Shown here in pieces: positions 17,877 to 26,788 of a stretch of 64,000 bases of DNA. The notes under the pieces were generated by a model. It made no database searches. It was given only the letters and a program-made list of their open reading frames with translations, and had not been told where the DNA came from. Source of the DNA: Streptomyces bottropensis ATCC 25435 (GTDB taxonomy: Bacteria; Actinomycetota; Actinomycetes; Streptomycetales; Streptomycetaceae); assembly GCF_000383595.1 (NCBI RefSeq), contig NZ_KB911581.1, positions 5,415,519 through 5,479,518 of the forward strand, written 5' to 3'. The stretch's first letter is position 1, and the number at the start of each line of letters is the position of its first letter. The translations under genes were made by a program, and so were the position numbers.

Positions 17877-18035
17877 GCACTGTCAACTTTGACTGGGCGT
17901 CAGATGATCAAGAAGGAAAGCCCAGCCAGTTCCTCCCTCCGGCAGGCCGATTCGGCGCTTCAATCGCGGAATCAGAGGTGAAGATTACCAATCACCTTTG
18001 TGATCATATGACGGTGCGTCAAAGTTGACAGTGCC
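17877..18035. mobile_element. MITE-like element with 18-bp perfect inverted repeats
   Basis: GGCACTGTCAACTTTGAC at 17877-17894 is repeated as its exact reverse complement at 18018-18035, enclosing 123 bases with no coding capacity. The 159-bp size, the perfect ends and the lower GC inside fit a miniature inverted-repeat element mobilised in trans. I saw no flanking direct duplication. Confidence 0.6.
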
Positions 18036-18257
18036 TGCTCCAGTCGTCGTACTTGCCTTGCGTACCACGGACGACCTCGCCGACATTGCTCTACACAGCG
18101 ACTTGTTCGCACTTCCCAATCGGCGGCCGAGTCGTCGTGGGGAGCCGGGCGGCCAAGCACCTGAAGCCACGAACGGCAGCCACTTGTCAGCCACACCCAA
18201 CTCCCCTGGGTGTCCTCGCCCTACGAACGGGAGGACCAACCCGTTCAAGAACGTAGA

Positions 18258-18487
18258 GCCACTTGTCCCCGGGCCGCGGCTGCCGGCGGCGCAGCCCGCC
18301 TGTAGGCCTGCCCGAACTTCACACACCAGCGGCGGACTGTCTCATGGGAGACGACGATCCCGCGCTCGAGCATGAGCTCCTCGACCTCACGGAAGCTGAG
18401 CGGGAAGCGGAAGTACAGCCACACACAGTGGGAGATGACCTCGGCCGGGTACCGGTGCCCCTTGTACGACGGCGACCTGCTCTCCAC
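18258..18487 (-). pseudogene. IS6-family transposase, N-terminal remnant
   Basis: Encodes YKGHRYPAEV, VWLYFRFPLSFREVEE and SHETVRRWCVKFG, the conserved N-terminal helix-turn-helix of IS6/IS26-type transposases. After a one-base frame change LRRRQPRPGDKW follows, where the DDE domain should begin, and similarity ends. No catalytic residue remains. Confidence 0.8.
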
Positions 18488-18679
18488 GGGCCCCCAGCAT
18501 GATCAACCCGGCGATCATCCCACCCGCCCAGCCAACGTGACAGCGCCCCACGTCCGTCTCCGTGGCACTGACACTGCGTACCCGAAGCCGCCAAGACCTT
18601 CCCACGTCCGGCAAGCCAGCTCGCAGTGGCTCTTCTCCGGCCGCCAGCCCGGACAGCCCGGTCAGCTCCAAGTCCATCT

Positions 18680-18812
18680 GCGTCAGATCGGCGTCCCTCC
18701 GCAGTGCGCAGGACCTCCGCGATCCGTCAGCTCGTCCTCCAGGCCCCGGCCCCCGTCATCGCGAAGGCACTCGGCCATCACGACAAGACCGTCACCCGCC
18801 TGGTCACCGACA
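18680..18812 (+). pseudogene. tyrosine recombinase C-terminal remnant
   Basis: A short frame encodes IRQLVLQAPAPVIAKALG and HHDKTVTRLVTD, which resembles the terminal part of Streptomyces site-specific integrases where a 'W/H' box precedes the end. The catalytic Tyr is not visible. There is no start and no complete domain. Confidence 0.45.
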
Positions 18813-18912
18813 GACGGGCCCGGGCAGTGACAGACAGATGACAGTCGATCGGTAGGGGACCGACAGGCCAGATGCCTGGTGGCCTACAGCAACCGGCCCA
18901 TACCGTCTTGTC

Positions 18913-19743
18913 ATGACCGTAAACCACGAGGAAGAAGTGCACGAGCACGACCGGGGCCTCTCCTACGACCTTCCCCTTCTCGCCCGTCGCCGGATGGTAC
19001 GGCTGCTGGCGGGGGTGAGCCTGGTGCCGCTGGTGGGCTGCACTTCCGAGGAGGAGACCACGGCGTCCTCGTCCCCGTCGCCCTCCCCGTCGTCCGCGTC
19101 GTCGCCCGTTCAGTGCGAGACGATCCCCGAGGAGACCGAAGGCCCCTTCCCCGGCGACGGTTCCAACGGCGTCAACGTCCTGAAGGAGAGCGGTGTCGTC
19201 CGCAGCGACATCACGCAGAGCTTCGGCGACTCCGCAGGGGGTACCGCCGAGGGCGTGCCCCTGACGATCACGCTCACGGTGGTGGACGCCGCCTCCGGCT
19301 GCGGCACCCCCAAGAAGGGCGCCGCCGTCTACATCTGGCAATGCGACCGGGAGGGCAGGTACTCCCTGTACAACGACGGCGTGACGGACGAGAACTACCT
19401 GCGCGGCGTCCAGGAGGCGGACGGCAAGGGACAGGTCACGTTCAAGAGCATCTTCCCCGGCTGCTACCCGGGCCGCTGGCCGCACGTCCACTTCGAGGTC
19501 TACGACAGCCTGGCCGACGCCACCGCGGCCAGGTCCATCACGAACACCTCGCAGCTCGCGCTGCCGAAGGGCGTGAGCGACAGGGTGTACGCCACCGGCG
19601 GATACAGCGAGAGCGTGAGGAATCTCAGCGAGCTCTCCCTGGAGTCGGACATGGTCTTCAGCGACGGCTACAACCAGCAGCTCGCGAAAGTCACCGGCAC
19701 CGTCGATCAGGGGTACACCGCGACGCTGACGGTTCCGGTGTGA
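18913..19743 (+). CDS. secreted intradiol ring-cleavage dioxygenase, Tat lipoprotein
   Basis: A 276-residue protein of the intradiol dioxygenase fold, which uses non-heme Fe(III) to open catechol-type rings. The N-terminus has RRRM followed by a hydrophobic core and the lipobox LVGC, so export is probably by Tat with lipid anchoring; a Ser/Pro linker follows. Candidate Fe ligands are a Tyr in AAVYIWQCD or RYSLYND, the Tyr in GCYPGRWPHVHFE and its two His. Extracellular members of this group in Streptomyces act on lignin-derived catechols. The N-terminal dimerisation helices of cytosolic catechol dioxygenases are absent. No aromatic-catabolism genes adjoin it. Confidence 0.88.
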   Translation: MTVNHEEEVHEHDRGLSYDLPLLARRRMVRLLAGVSLVPLVGCTSEEETTASSSPSPSPSSASSPVQCETIPEETEGPFPGDGSNGVNVLKESGVVRSDITQSFGDSAGGTAEGVPLTITLTVVDAASGCGTPKKGAAVYIWQCDREGRYSLYNDGVTDENYLRGVQEADGKGQVTFKSIFPGCYPGRWPHVHFEVYDSLADATAARSITNTSQLALPKGVSDRVYATGGYSESVRNLSELSLESDMVFSDGYNQQLAKVTGTVDQGYTATLTVPV

Positions 19744-20012
19744 CCCGTCACAGCTGAACGGCTCGGGGTTCATTCCGCGCGCTCTACATCCAGCCTCTCC
19801 GGCTCCCACCCCGTCCCACCGGCAGGGGCACTGAACCTCTTTCATCCTGGGCTGTCGGGTGAACCAGGCTGGTCAGGGGCGGTGATGTGGCGAAGCCCCT
19901 CGTCGTTGGTGTGGTGATCTCACTCAACACGCCGACGGCCGGGGGGCTTCGTTGGTTCCGTATCCTTCCACGCTCGATGTCCGGCACGAGCTGGTCGAGC
20001 ATGTCTCATGGC

Positions 20013-20348
20013 TCATCTACGCCAGTGCACGCGTACGGGCTTGTCGGCCAGCAGCATCCAGCGCATGAAGTCCCTAGCCTCGACGCTGGTCGCCCGGTCC
20101 CAGCTGATGTCGAGCACCCAGAGGAATCGCAGCCAGCGCAGCAGGTCCAGCGCGTAGGAGCGCAGGGTCGTGTTTTCGCGGCCCGCGGCCTGGAGGTCCT
20201 TGAAGAACGCCTGAGCCTCCGCGCAGATCCGCCCATCCTTGTCGATCAGCTGGTACGGATCCCAGGGATCACCGGTCTCTCGTAAGCGGCCCCACTGCGG
20301 CAGCTCCAGAGCAGACAGATCACGCTCGACCCCCTCGTTCTCAGGCAT
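20013..20348 (-). pseudogene. tyrosine integrase, N-terminal domain only
   Basis: Encodes 111 residues of the SAM-like core-binding domain: LPQWGRLRETGDPWDPYQLID, then FFKDLQAAGRENTTLRSYALDLLRWLRFLW and ATSVEARDFMRWMLLADKPVR. A stop follows VHWRR where complete relatives continue into the catalytic domain with R-H-R-Y. It is a truncated integrase, unlikely to act alone. Confidence 0.8.
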
Positions 20349-20536
20349 GCCCGGAAGCTAGCAGCAGCATCCTCCATATCGGTCCTGAACTGGGAAAACT
20401 CCGAAGTTAGTTCAGTCAACAGGAAGCCCACCTGAACTGGGCACTCATCACCATGGTGAGCCGACGCCTCACCCGCAAAAGCCCCCGCATCGACTGGGAG
20501 AAAAAGCCAAGTATGTCCCCCTGATGACCAACACCC

Positions 20537-21529
20537 TCAGACCAGCGCCAGCGCCTGGTTCAAGTGGTGCTCGGCAATCCCCTGCATGAACGCCCGATCG
20601 GGGAAGTCTCCGTCGAGCAACCGGAGCGGCCCCGCCGTCAGGGACAGGTGCTGGGTGAGCTTATAGAGGGCGAGTCGGTCCTCGTCGAGGTCCTCCACCG
20701 CCAACCGCCGGTATTGGTCCTCGGAGTGGCGGAGCCGCAGGAACACGTGCTCCCACTCGACGTCGAAGTACAGCAACTCCTCGAAGTCGATCACGACCGG
20801 GTTACCGGCACGGTCCACCAGCACGTGGTCCAGCCCCAGCTCGCCATGGACGACCGAGTACTCGGCACGCGGCCGCACCTCCGCGGCGAGTTCACGCAGC
20901 CGTTCCTCCAGCCTGCCGCGGGCGTCCGCGATCCTCCGGTCACGGGACGCCGCCTCAGCGAGGCAGCGCAGCGCGAACCCAAGCGCTGCCTCCTCACACG
21001 ACGCCGCCTTGGACCTTCCTCCCTTGTCGATCTGGGCCACCTTGCCGAACGACGGCGCTCGATGGCGTCGCATCGCCGCCAGGGCGTCGGCGAGGCGGGC
21101 CATCGTCGGCTCTGCGGCGCGCGGGTCGCGGTTGAACAGGTCCATCAGGTCCTCGCCAGGGAAGTCCTCCACGATCGCCAGGTCGGCCGGGTAGTGAGTG
21201 CGGTCCCGGTCGACCAAGTGGACCTCGGGGACCCGCAGGCCGAGCGAGGCCAGGCGCGCGTGGCTGGCCTCGAACAGGTCAAGTCCGACACCGGGCGAGA
21301 ACGGGTCGGTGAGGTCGCCATCGCCCTCATCCGCTGGCCAGTAGTTCTCCGATTTCTCCCACAGATAGGCGACTGCCGTCGTGGCGTCGTTCATCGTGAG
21401 GCGGTACACGCCCTTCGTGGTGCCGCCGGTGAGCCGCTCGACCGCCTCCAGCTGCCGACCGCCCCCCAGTGCGGCCCGGGCCGCCCCCGCCAGCTGGTCC
21501 CGCATCACTTCCCGAGGTGCCACGTCCAC
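20537..21529 (-). CDS. APH-family phosphotransferase
   Basis: A 330-residue kinase-like protein of the aminoglycoside phosphotransferase fold. The nucleotide-binding Gly loop region is LTGGTTKGVYRL, and the catalytic segment reads VVHGELGLDHVLVD, where the usual HGD has HGE but a later Asp is placed to act as base. The metal-binding IDFEE follows in place of the usual DFG-like segment. Physiological substrates of this broad family include sugars, choline and antibiotics, and nothing nearby decides between them. It is flanked by an integrase stub and an IS701-like element, so it may be horizontally acquired cargo. Confidence 0.8.
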   Translation of the reverse strand: MDVAPREVMRDQLAGAARAALGGGRQLEAVERLTGGTTKGVYRLTMNDATTAVAYLWEKSENYWPADEGDGDLTDPFSPGVGLDLFEASHARLASLGLRVPEVHLVDRDRTHYPADLAIVEDFPGEDLMDLFNRDPRAAEPTMARLADALAAMRRHRAPSFGKVAQIDKGGRSKAASCEEAALGFALRCLAEAASRDRRIADARGRLEERLRELAAEVRPRAEYSVVHGELGLDHVLVDRAGNPVVIDFEELLYFDVEWEHVFLRLRHSEDQYRRLAVEDLDEDRLALYKLTQHLSLTAGPLRLLDGDFPDRAFMQGIAEHHLNQALALV

Positions 21530-21755
21530 GACCCACCTTTTCAGCTCGGCAACTGGGGAACCCTACGCGAGCCACTACTCAACCCTGAATCCCTTTTTGC
21601 GGAGCCTCAGTCCTCTGCCCACCTGCAAAAACACCTACTGAGCTTGTTCTTTTTCTTCCGGCCTCGAACGGTGTCTCGTACTGAGTCGCTCACCTGGGGG
21701 TTTGCCGGACGTGGGGGCGGCCTTCGTCTGATCCTGTGCTCCGACCAAGGTGTAC

Positions 21756-22518
21756 GTGACCGAGACGAAGGCCGTGAGGGTGAGTCTGCTGCCTGATGTT
21801 GTGCGGAGGGATGCGTTCGCGGAAGCGTCACGCTTCCGGGGCGAGTTCTACGAGTGTCTGACCGCTCGGCGCGACGAGTTGTTCGAGCTGACGGATGCGG
21901 TGCTGTGTGCGGACGGTGCGGTGAAGTCCCCGGTGGACCTGACGCTGCTGCCCGAGCATCGGCGTGGGCACGGAGCGATGTACGGAGGCCTGAATCACGG
22001 CCGGATCGATGTCGAGCAGGTGCGGACGGTGCTGTCCGGGCTGTCGCTGCCGCGGTTCGACGGCGGGCGTCTGGTCCTGGCCGTCGATGTGTCGCCATGG
22101 CTTCGTTCGGACGCGCCGTGCTCGGCCGAGCGGTTGTTCTGCCATGTCTATGGCCGGGCGCAGACGGCGTCGCAGTTCCTCCCGGGCTGGCCCTACTCCT
22201 TCGTCGCCGTCCTGGAGCCGGGTGCCACCTCTTGGACCGCGATCCTGGACGCGGTCCGGCTCGGACCGGTGGACGACGCCACCGCGGTCACAGCCGCCCA
22301 GCTGCGGGGAGTCGTTGAACGGCTCATCGCCGCGGGTCAGTGGCGGGCCGGGGACCCGGACATCGTGATCGTCAGCGATGCCGGCTACGACGTCACCCGC
22401 CTGGCCTGGGTCCTGCGCGATCTGCCGGTCGAGCTGGTCGGCCGGGTCCGCTCCGACCGGGTCATGCGACTGCCGAAGCCGCCTCGTGTCTACGACCCGA
22501 AGGGCGGCCGGCCGCCTA
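21756..22518 (+). pseudogene. IS701-like transposase, cut by an IS5 element
   Basis: Encodes about 255 residues of a Streptomyces IS701-like transposase: DAFAEASRFRGEFYECL, DAVLCADGAVKSPVDLTLL, LVLAVDVSPWLRSD (first catalytic Asp), PGWPYSFVAVLEPG and VSDAGYDVTRLAWVL (second Asp). At 22518 the sequence runs into the left inverted repeat of an IS5 element, and the C-terminal ~180 residues with the Glu are not found on its other side. The start may be the GTG at 21756 or at 21750. Downstream of the IS5 pair the remaining part appears deleted. Confidence 0.85.
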
Positions 22519-23383
22519 AGACCGTGTCCTACATGGTCAGTTTCCGGAGCCGTTTGTAGCAGCAGAGGGCTGCGGCCAGTCCGAGAAAGGCCAGGTAGTT
22601 GCCTGGTTTCCGCTCGTAGCGGTGGTTGAGTCGGCGGTAGCCGGTCAGCCAGGACATGGTGCGTTCGATGACCCACCTGCGTCGGCCGAGTCGCTCGCTG
22701 GACTCGACTCCCTTGCGGGCGATGCGGACGCCGATGCGCTTGCCCCACAGCCATCGCCGCAGGTGAGGCACGTCGTACGCCTTGTCTGCGTGCAGGCGTT
22801 GGGGCTTGGAATCGGTCGCGTGGGATTCGTGTCCCATGTGGAAATGGGACAGCATCGGCTTCAGGGCCTGGCTGTCGTGGGTGTTGGCGGCGGAGACTCC
22901 GACGCGTAGAGGCAGTCCGTTCGCGTCGGACAGGATGTGCATCTTGGAACCGGGCTTACCCCGGTCCACGGGGCTCGGACCTGCAAGTTCGCCCCCTTTT
23001 TAGCCCTCACATGGGCAGAGTCAAGGACCGCGCGGGAAAGGTCGACCAGGTCCCGATCGTCCAGAAGCCGGAGAATCTTCTGATGCAGCCGCCCCCAGAC
23101 CCCGGCTCGCGACCAGATGACGAACCGGCGATGGACGGTCGACTTCGACGCCCCGAAGCACGGTGGCAACGCACGCCAAGCGCAACCGCTGACCAGCACA
23201 TAGATGATCGCGGCGAAGACCGCCTCATCATCGATGTTCGCGACCCCGCCCCCTTGCGGACGCACCCGGGCCGGCGGCAACAACGGCCTCGCTATTTCCC
23301 ACAGTCCGTCCGGAACGATCCATCCCCACCGTCCACTCCCCATGCCCAGGACAACTGTCAACTGACCATGTAGGACACGGTCT
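22519..23383 (-). mobile_element. complete IS5-family element A
   Basis: Perfect 24-base inverted repeats: AGACCGTGTCCTACATGGTC plus AGTT at 22519-22542, and the exact reverse complement at 23360-23383. They enclose an 865-bp element with a two-frame transposase. It sits inside the IS701-like gene; no clean duplication can be read because the right flank belongs to another IS. Confidence 0.9.
22529..23361 (-). CDS. IS5-family transposase, two frames joined by frameshifting
   Basis: The upstream frame (23361 to about 22995) encodes IVPDGLWEIARPLLPP, AAIIYVLVSGCAWRALP, and DLSRAVLDSAHVRAKKG, which contains the first Asp. The downstream frame (from about 22990) encodes GPSPVDRGKPGSKMHIL, LHADKAYDVPHLRRWL (second Asp) and RWVIERTMSWLTGYRR (Glu). 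The change of frame lies at AAAAAGGGGG (22992-23001, minus strand), a classic slippery run, so both parts would be made as one protein by programmed frameshifting. All three catalytic residues are present and the repeats are intact, so the element may be active. Confidence 0.9.
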
Positions 23384-23384
23384 A

Positions 23385-24243
23385 GGAAGTCATCTCATTT
23401 GGCGAGTCTGCGGTAGCAGATGAGGGTGCAGGCGATGCTGGTGAAGGCGAGGAAGTGGTCGGCCTTGCGTTCGTAGCGTCGGTGGAGGCGGCGGCAGCCG
23501 GCGAGCCAGGCCATCGTGCGTTCGATGGTCCAGCGGTGGCGCCCCAGCCGTTGCGAGGACTCGACTCCCTTGCGGGCGATGCGGTGGGTGATGCCGCGCT
23601 TGCGTAACCATCGCCGCAGGTGGGCGTAGTCGTAGCCCTTGTCGGCATGGAGTTTGCCGGGCCGGCGCCGTCGCCGGCCGCGGCGCGAGCGGATCGGCGG
23701 GATGCCCTTCACCAGCGGGATCAGGGCCTGGCTGTCGTGCAGGTTGGCCCCGGAAATGGCGACAGATATGGGCAGACCTGACCGTTCGGTGATCAGGTGG
23801 ATCTTCGATCCGTACTTGCCCCGGTCGACAGGATTCGGACCCGTCAGGTCCCCCTTTTCAGGGCCCGCATGTTCACCGAGTCGATCGCGCACCGCGACCA
23901 GTCCAGCTCACCGCGGGCACCGAGTTCGTCGAGGACCAGGCGGTGGAGCCTGGCCCACACCCTTGCCTTCGACCACTCGGCGAACCGCCGGTGGGCGGTT
24001 GCTCCGGACGGGCCGAACGACGCCGAAGGCAGCTGCTGCCAGGTACAACCCGACGTAGCCACGAAGACGATCGCGGCCAGTACTTCCCGGTCGCCGTGCC
24101 GACGCCGACCACCGCCCTGCGGCCGCGACGGCGCCTCCGGCACCACCCGCTGGAACAACTCCCACAACTCGTCCGGCACCAGCCGCTCAACGATCCCCAC
24201 CATGACCCACAGAATACCGAGTCATCCAAATGAGATGGCTTCT
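23385..24243 (-). mobile_element. complete IS5-family element B
   Basis: Inverted repeats GAAGTCATCTCATTTGG (23386-23402) and its complement with one mismatch (24226-24242) bound an ~859-bp element, flanked by TA on both sides (23383-23384 and 24244-24245). A TA duplication is usual for the IS427 subgroup of IS5. It adjoins element A directly. Confidence 0.85.
23395..24203 (-). CDS. IS5-family transposase, second element, two frames
   Basis: The first frame encodes LVPDELWELFQRVVPEAP, AAIVFVATSGCTWQQLP and LDWSRCAIDSVNMRALKRG (first Asp). The second frame encodes GPNPVDRGKYGSKIHL, LHADKGYDYAHLRRWL (second Asp) and RWTIERTMAWLAGCRR (Glu). They meet at AAAAGGGGG (23850-23858, minus strand), a slip site like that in element A. 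The two elements are distinct in sequence (about half identical by eye), so this is not a tandem duplication. Catalytic residues are intact. Confidence 0.9.
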
Positions 24244-24245
24244 TA

Positions 24246-24558
24246 GAAGACCGGAATCGAACATCGACTCGTACTTGACGGCCAGCGAGCAGCAGTTACG
24301 CGACAGCCTCCCGGCTCTCCGGCCAGCGCACCGAAACCCTCAACACCTGGCCCAGGAAGGCCACTTGGTTCGAAGAACCGCCGTCCAGCCACCCGTCACG
24401 ACGTGGGCCGCGTCCTCGCGACCGGCGAGGCATACAACCGTCCCGCCCACCATAAGGTCGGCACCAAACCCCGCCGTGGGAGCGGCACTGACACCGTTGG
24501 CGGAGCCCCGTAGGCTGCTTTGGCGCAGAGCGGCGTGGTTTTTTGGCGGGAGACCCTG
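24246..24558. other. unassigned stretch after the IS5 pair
   Basis: About 310 bases where I see no convincing gene. The missing end of the IS701-like transposase is not recognisable here. Confidence 0.4.
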
Positions 24559-24807
24559 ATGACAGGCGGCAGCAGGTCCAGCACGGATATCAGAGGCGGC
24601 CACATCGGACTGGTCGTCACGATCATTGCCCTGGTCGTCATTGCCCGTTTTTCCGGCCCTCGCTGGACTTTGATCGTCGCGGCGTGCTTCACCGCCTGGT
24701 TCATCCTCGCGCTGACCGTCATCCGCATCAGGGGCGGACGCGGAGGAGAAGCCCTTCGACGTGCCTACGTCGCCACTTTCGGCTGGGGCGACTACGTCAC
24801 CCCCTGA
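24559..24807 (+). CDS. small two-span membrane protein
   Basis: An 82-residue protein starting at the ATG after GGGAGACCCTG. Two hydrophobic segments (GLVVTIIALVVIARF and TLIVAACFTAWFILALTVI) are joined by a short Gly-Pro-Arg turn and followed by a basic Arg/Gly tail, so both ends should be cytoplasmic. The family is not recognised. It stands alone between an IS cluster and the DUF4259 gene. Confidence 0.55.
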   Translation: MTGGSRSSTDIRGGHIGLVVTIIALVVIARFSGPRWTLIVAACFTAWFILALTVIRIRGGRGGEALRRAYVATFGWGDYVTP

Positions 24808-25015
24808 CGGGGCTAAACGACAAGGTGAGTGCCTGTTCCTGATCCGGGCATGCCAGGCGGCGGGAAGATGGCCGACGGGCGACTACCGGCTCTGACACAT
24901 GAGACCTGGCCCACGTCGTTCCGGACATCCCTGCCTGCCGCACCTCTGCGCGGTCCGGTTGTCAGTACGCGCTGATACAACTCGTGCGTACCGACCCAAC
25001 CAGCAGAGGAGACCC

Positions 25016-25393
25016 ATGGGCGACTGGGGAACCGGCAACTTCGACAGCGACACGGCCGCAGACCACGTGTCGATCCTCACGGACCGGCTCATCACCGAGG
25101 TAGCGGACGCGATGGCCGGCGACCCGGTCGAGATCGAGCCCGACGAGTACTGGGGAATCGCGGTGCCGGCCAACCTGGAGCTGCTGAGCCTTCTGGCGCG
25201 GCAGGGGTACGTGGGGGCGTCGCTGCCCGAGGCCGAGGTGGTCGCGGGGTGGAAGAATACGTTCATGGCGGTATGGGAGGGCCACATCGACGCCTTGACG
25301 CCTTCATCGGGTTACAAGGACGAGCGACGCGCAGTCCTGATCCGTACTTTCGACGAGCTGGCCGAGCTCACGAGGAAGGAGGACTCGGACTGA
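25016..25393 (+). CDS. DUF4259 family protein
   Basis: A 125-residue soluble protein beginning MGDWGTGNFDSDTAADHV, the signature of DUF4259, followed by an EYWG and an ANLELLSLLARQ helix. It starts at the ATG preceded by GAGGAG 7 bases upstream; longer in-frame starts lack a ribosome site. The function of the family is unknown. Members are often found near toxin immunity genes and mobile elements in actinomycetes, which suits this setting but is not evidence of role. Confidence 0.85.
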   Translation: MGDWGTGNFDSDTAADHVSILTDRLITEVADAMAGDPVEIEPDEYWGIAVPANLELLSLLARQGYVGASLPEAEVVAGWKNTFMAVWEGHIDALTPSSGYKDERRAVLIRTFDELAELTRKEDSD

Positions 25394-25656
25394 GAGGCCT
25401 GCCCCCCGAACGGATGCTCACACGGCGTGCAGGACGAGCGGCACCTCCGCTCTATCAGCCGGTACAGCGGCCTGGAGGACCCCGGTCCGCTCGCCAGGAC
25501 GAGATGCGCATCCGGATCGCCGCTTACTGACCCCAGGCTCTTCGACCTCGCGGTGGGTGGCTGCGAATGACTTCTCGTTCTCCTGGGGCCAACCGACACG
25601 TTCGAAGCCACGGTGGGGGACTACCGACGGCCAACTTCGTTTCGTACGGTGGCAGC

Positions 25657-25995
25657 ATGCGCAGGGACGGCGTTCCTCGGCTGAGGCTGGTTGTGGTCAC
25701 GGACGACCGCGATGATGGGCCTCGGTTGTGCCGTGGGTGCGGTGGTCCGCTGATGCCGTCGGCAAGGGCGACAGCGGTCTTCTGCTCGTCCGTCTGCCGA
25801 TCGCGGCATTGGCGGCGGATGCGGCGAGCGAGGGCCAGAACCGAGGCGGTGAAGGTCGGTGTGACGTCCAGTTGCCCGGAGTGCGGGACGTCGTGGACGG
25901 TCGGGGTCGACCATCCTGCCTCGGCAATGTACTGCTCTCCCGTCTGCCGCAAACGGGCCTGGCACAGACGGCGCGCGGCGGACACCGGGTTGTGA
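25657..25995 (+). CDS. small double zinc-ribbon protein
   Basis: A 112-residue basic protein with two Cys4 clusters: CRGCGG...CSSVCRSRHW and CPECGT...CSPVCRKRAW. Each CxxC is followed 15-20 residues later by CxxxC with a basic tail, as in DUF2116- or HNH-like zinc ribbons. The start is the ATG at 25657 after GGTGGC; an upstream ATG at 25567 would add 30 residues of low character. No catalytic motif is visible, so a nucleic-acid binding role is the likeliest. It lies 160 bases before the DUF6192 gene in the same direction. Confidence 0.6.
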   Translation: MRRDGVPRLRLVVVTDDRDDGPRLCRGCGGPLMPSARATAVFCSSVCRSRHWRRMRRARARTEAVKVGVTSSCPECGTSWTVGVDHPASAMYCSPVCRKRAWHRRRAADTGL

Positions 25996-26154
25996 GACCG
26001 CGCATTCGGTGGCTGTCATCGTGCTTCACTGCGGGGCCGTGCGCACCTGGCAGGTGCCTGGAGTCGGCTGGATGGTGCGGAGTGACGGCCTGCCGGGGCA
26101 AGTTGATGGCATGGACAAGGTGCCGCACCCGGGTCCCTCGGGGGTGATGTCCGG

Positions 26155-26751
26155 ATGCCCGCGATGATCGGGAGTGTGACCCGGGAACGCTACGACGAGC
26201 TGGTCAAGCTGGGCCGGGACTGGGTCACGACGATGAGCAGTGCCCAGTGGCGGCTCGGGGATGCGGCTGTGGAAATCGAGCCGATGCGTTCGTATGGGGG
26301 TGCGAATCCGTCAGGGAAGGACGACCTGTTCACGGTCAGCGAGGCCCTCCGCATGTTCGCCGAAGACGTCGGCCTGGCCTACACGATGGTCCGCAGTTAC
26401 CGGTGGGTGTCCTCGCGCTGGCCGAAGGAGCGCCGGCGGACGGACGTCTCGCGCACGATCCACAAGATCCTGGCCAGCATCCCCGATGAGCAGGAACGTT
26501 TCGAGGCGGTCACCAACCCCCCGTCCAGCCCGCGAGGCGGACAGCTGCGGTGGACGCACGACAGCGCGAAACGCGTGGTGGGCTGGAAGGTCGACTCCCC
26601 GGAGAGCGTCCAGGAGAAGGTGGAAGCGATCCACGACCTGGCCACCGACGACGCGGTCGCGGCCGTGGTGACCACCGACTTCCTGCGCCGTCCGGCGGTC
26701 GCCGACAAGGCCATGGCCGATGATTATCCGGACTACGGCTTGGTGGCCTGA
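26155..26751 (+). CDS. DUF6192-like regulatory protein, probably truncated
   Basis: A 198-residue protein starting MPAMIGSVTRERYDELVKLGRDWV with SSAQWRLGDAAVEIEP, a Streptomyces family (DUF6192) that resembles ParB/RacA-type DNA-binding proteins of unknown role. Helices follow, for example FAEDVGLAYTMVRSYRWVSSRWP. Relatives are usually near 300 residues; here the sequence diverges after DKAMADD and ends within nine residues, so the C-terminal domain seems lost. The family assignment is from memory of its N-terminus. Confidence 0.6.
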   Translation: MPAMIGSVTRERYDELVKLGRDWVTTMSSAQWRLGDAAVEIEPMRSYGGANPSGKDDLFTVSEALRMFAEDVGLAYTMVRSYRWVSSRWPKERRRTDVSRTIHKILASIPDEQERFEAVTNPPSSPRGGQLRWTHDSAKRVVGWKVDSPESVQEKVEAIHDLATDDAVAAVVTTDFLRRPAVADKAMADDYPDYGLVA

Positions 26752-26788
26752 GGTCGCGATATTCCGGGTGCCGTGACGGAAGGCGTTC

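Noticed and set aside
25394..25656. A short hairpin-like stretch as a possible tRNA
   Set aside because: No cloverleaf or CCA-type end could be drawn; no tRNA was found elsewhere in the window.
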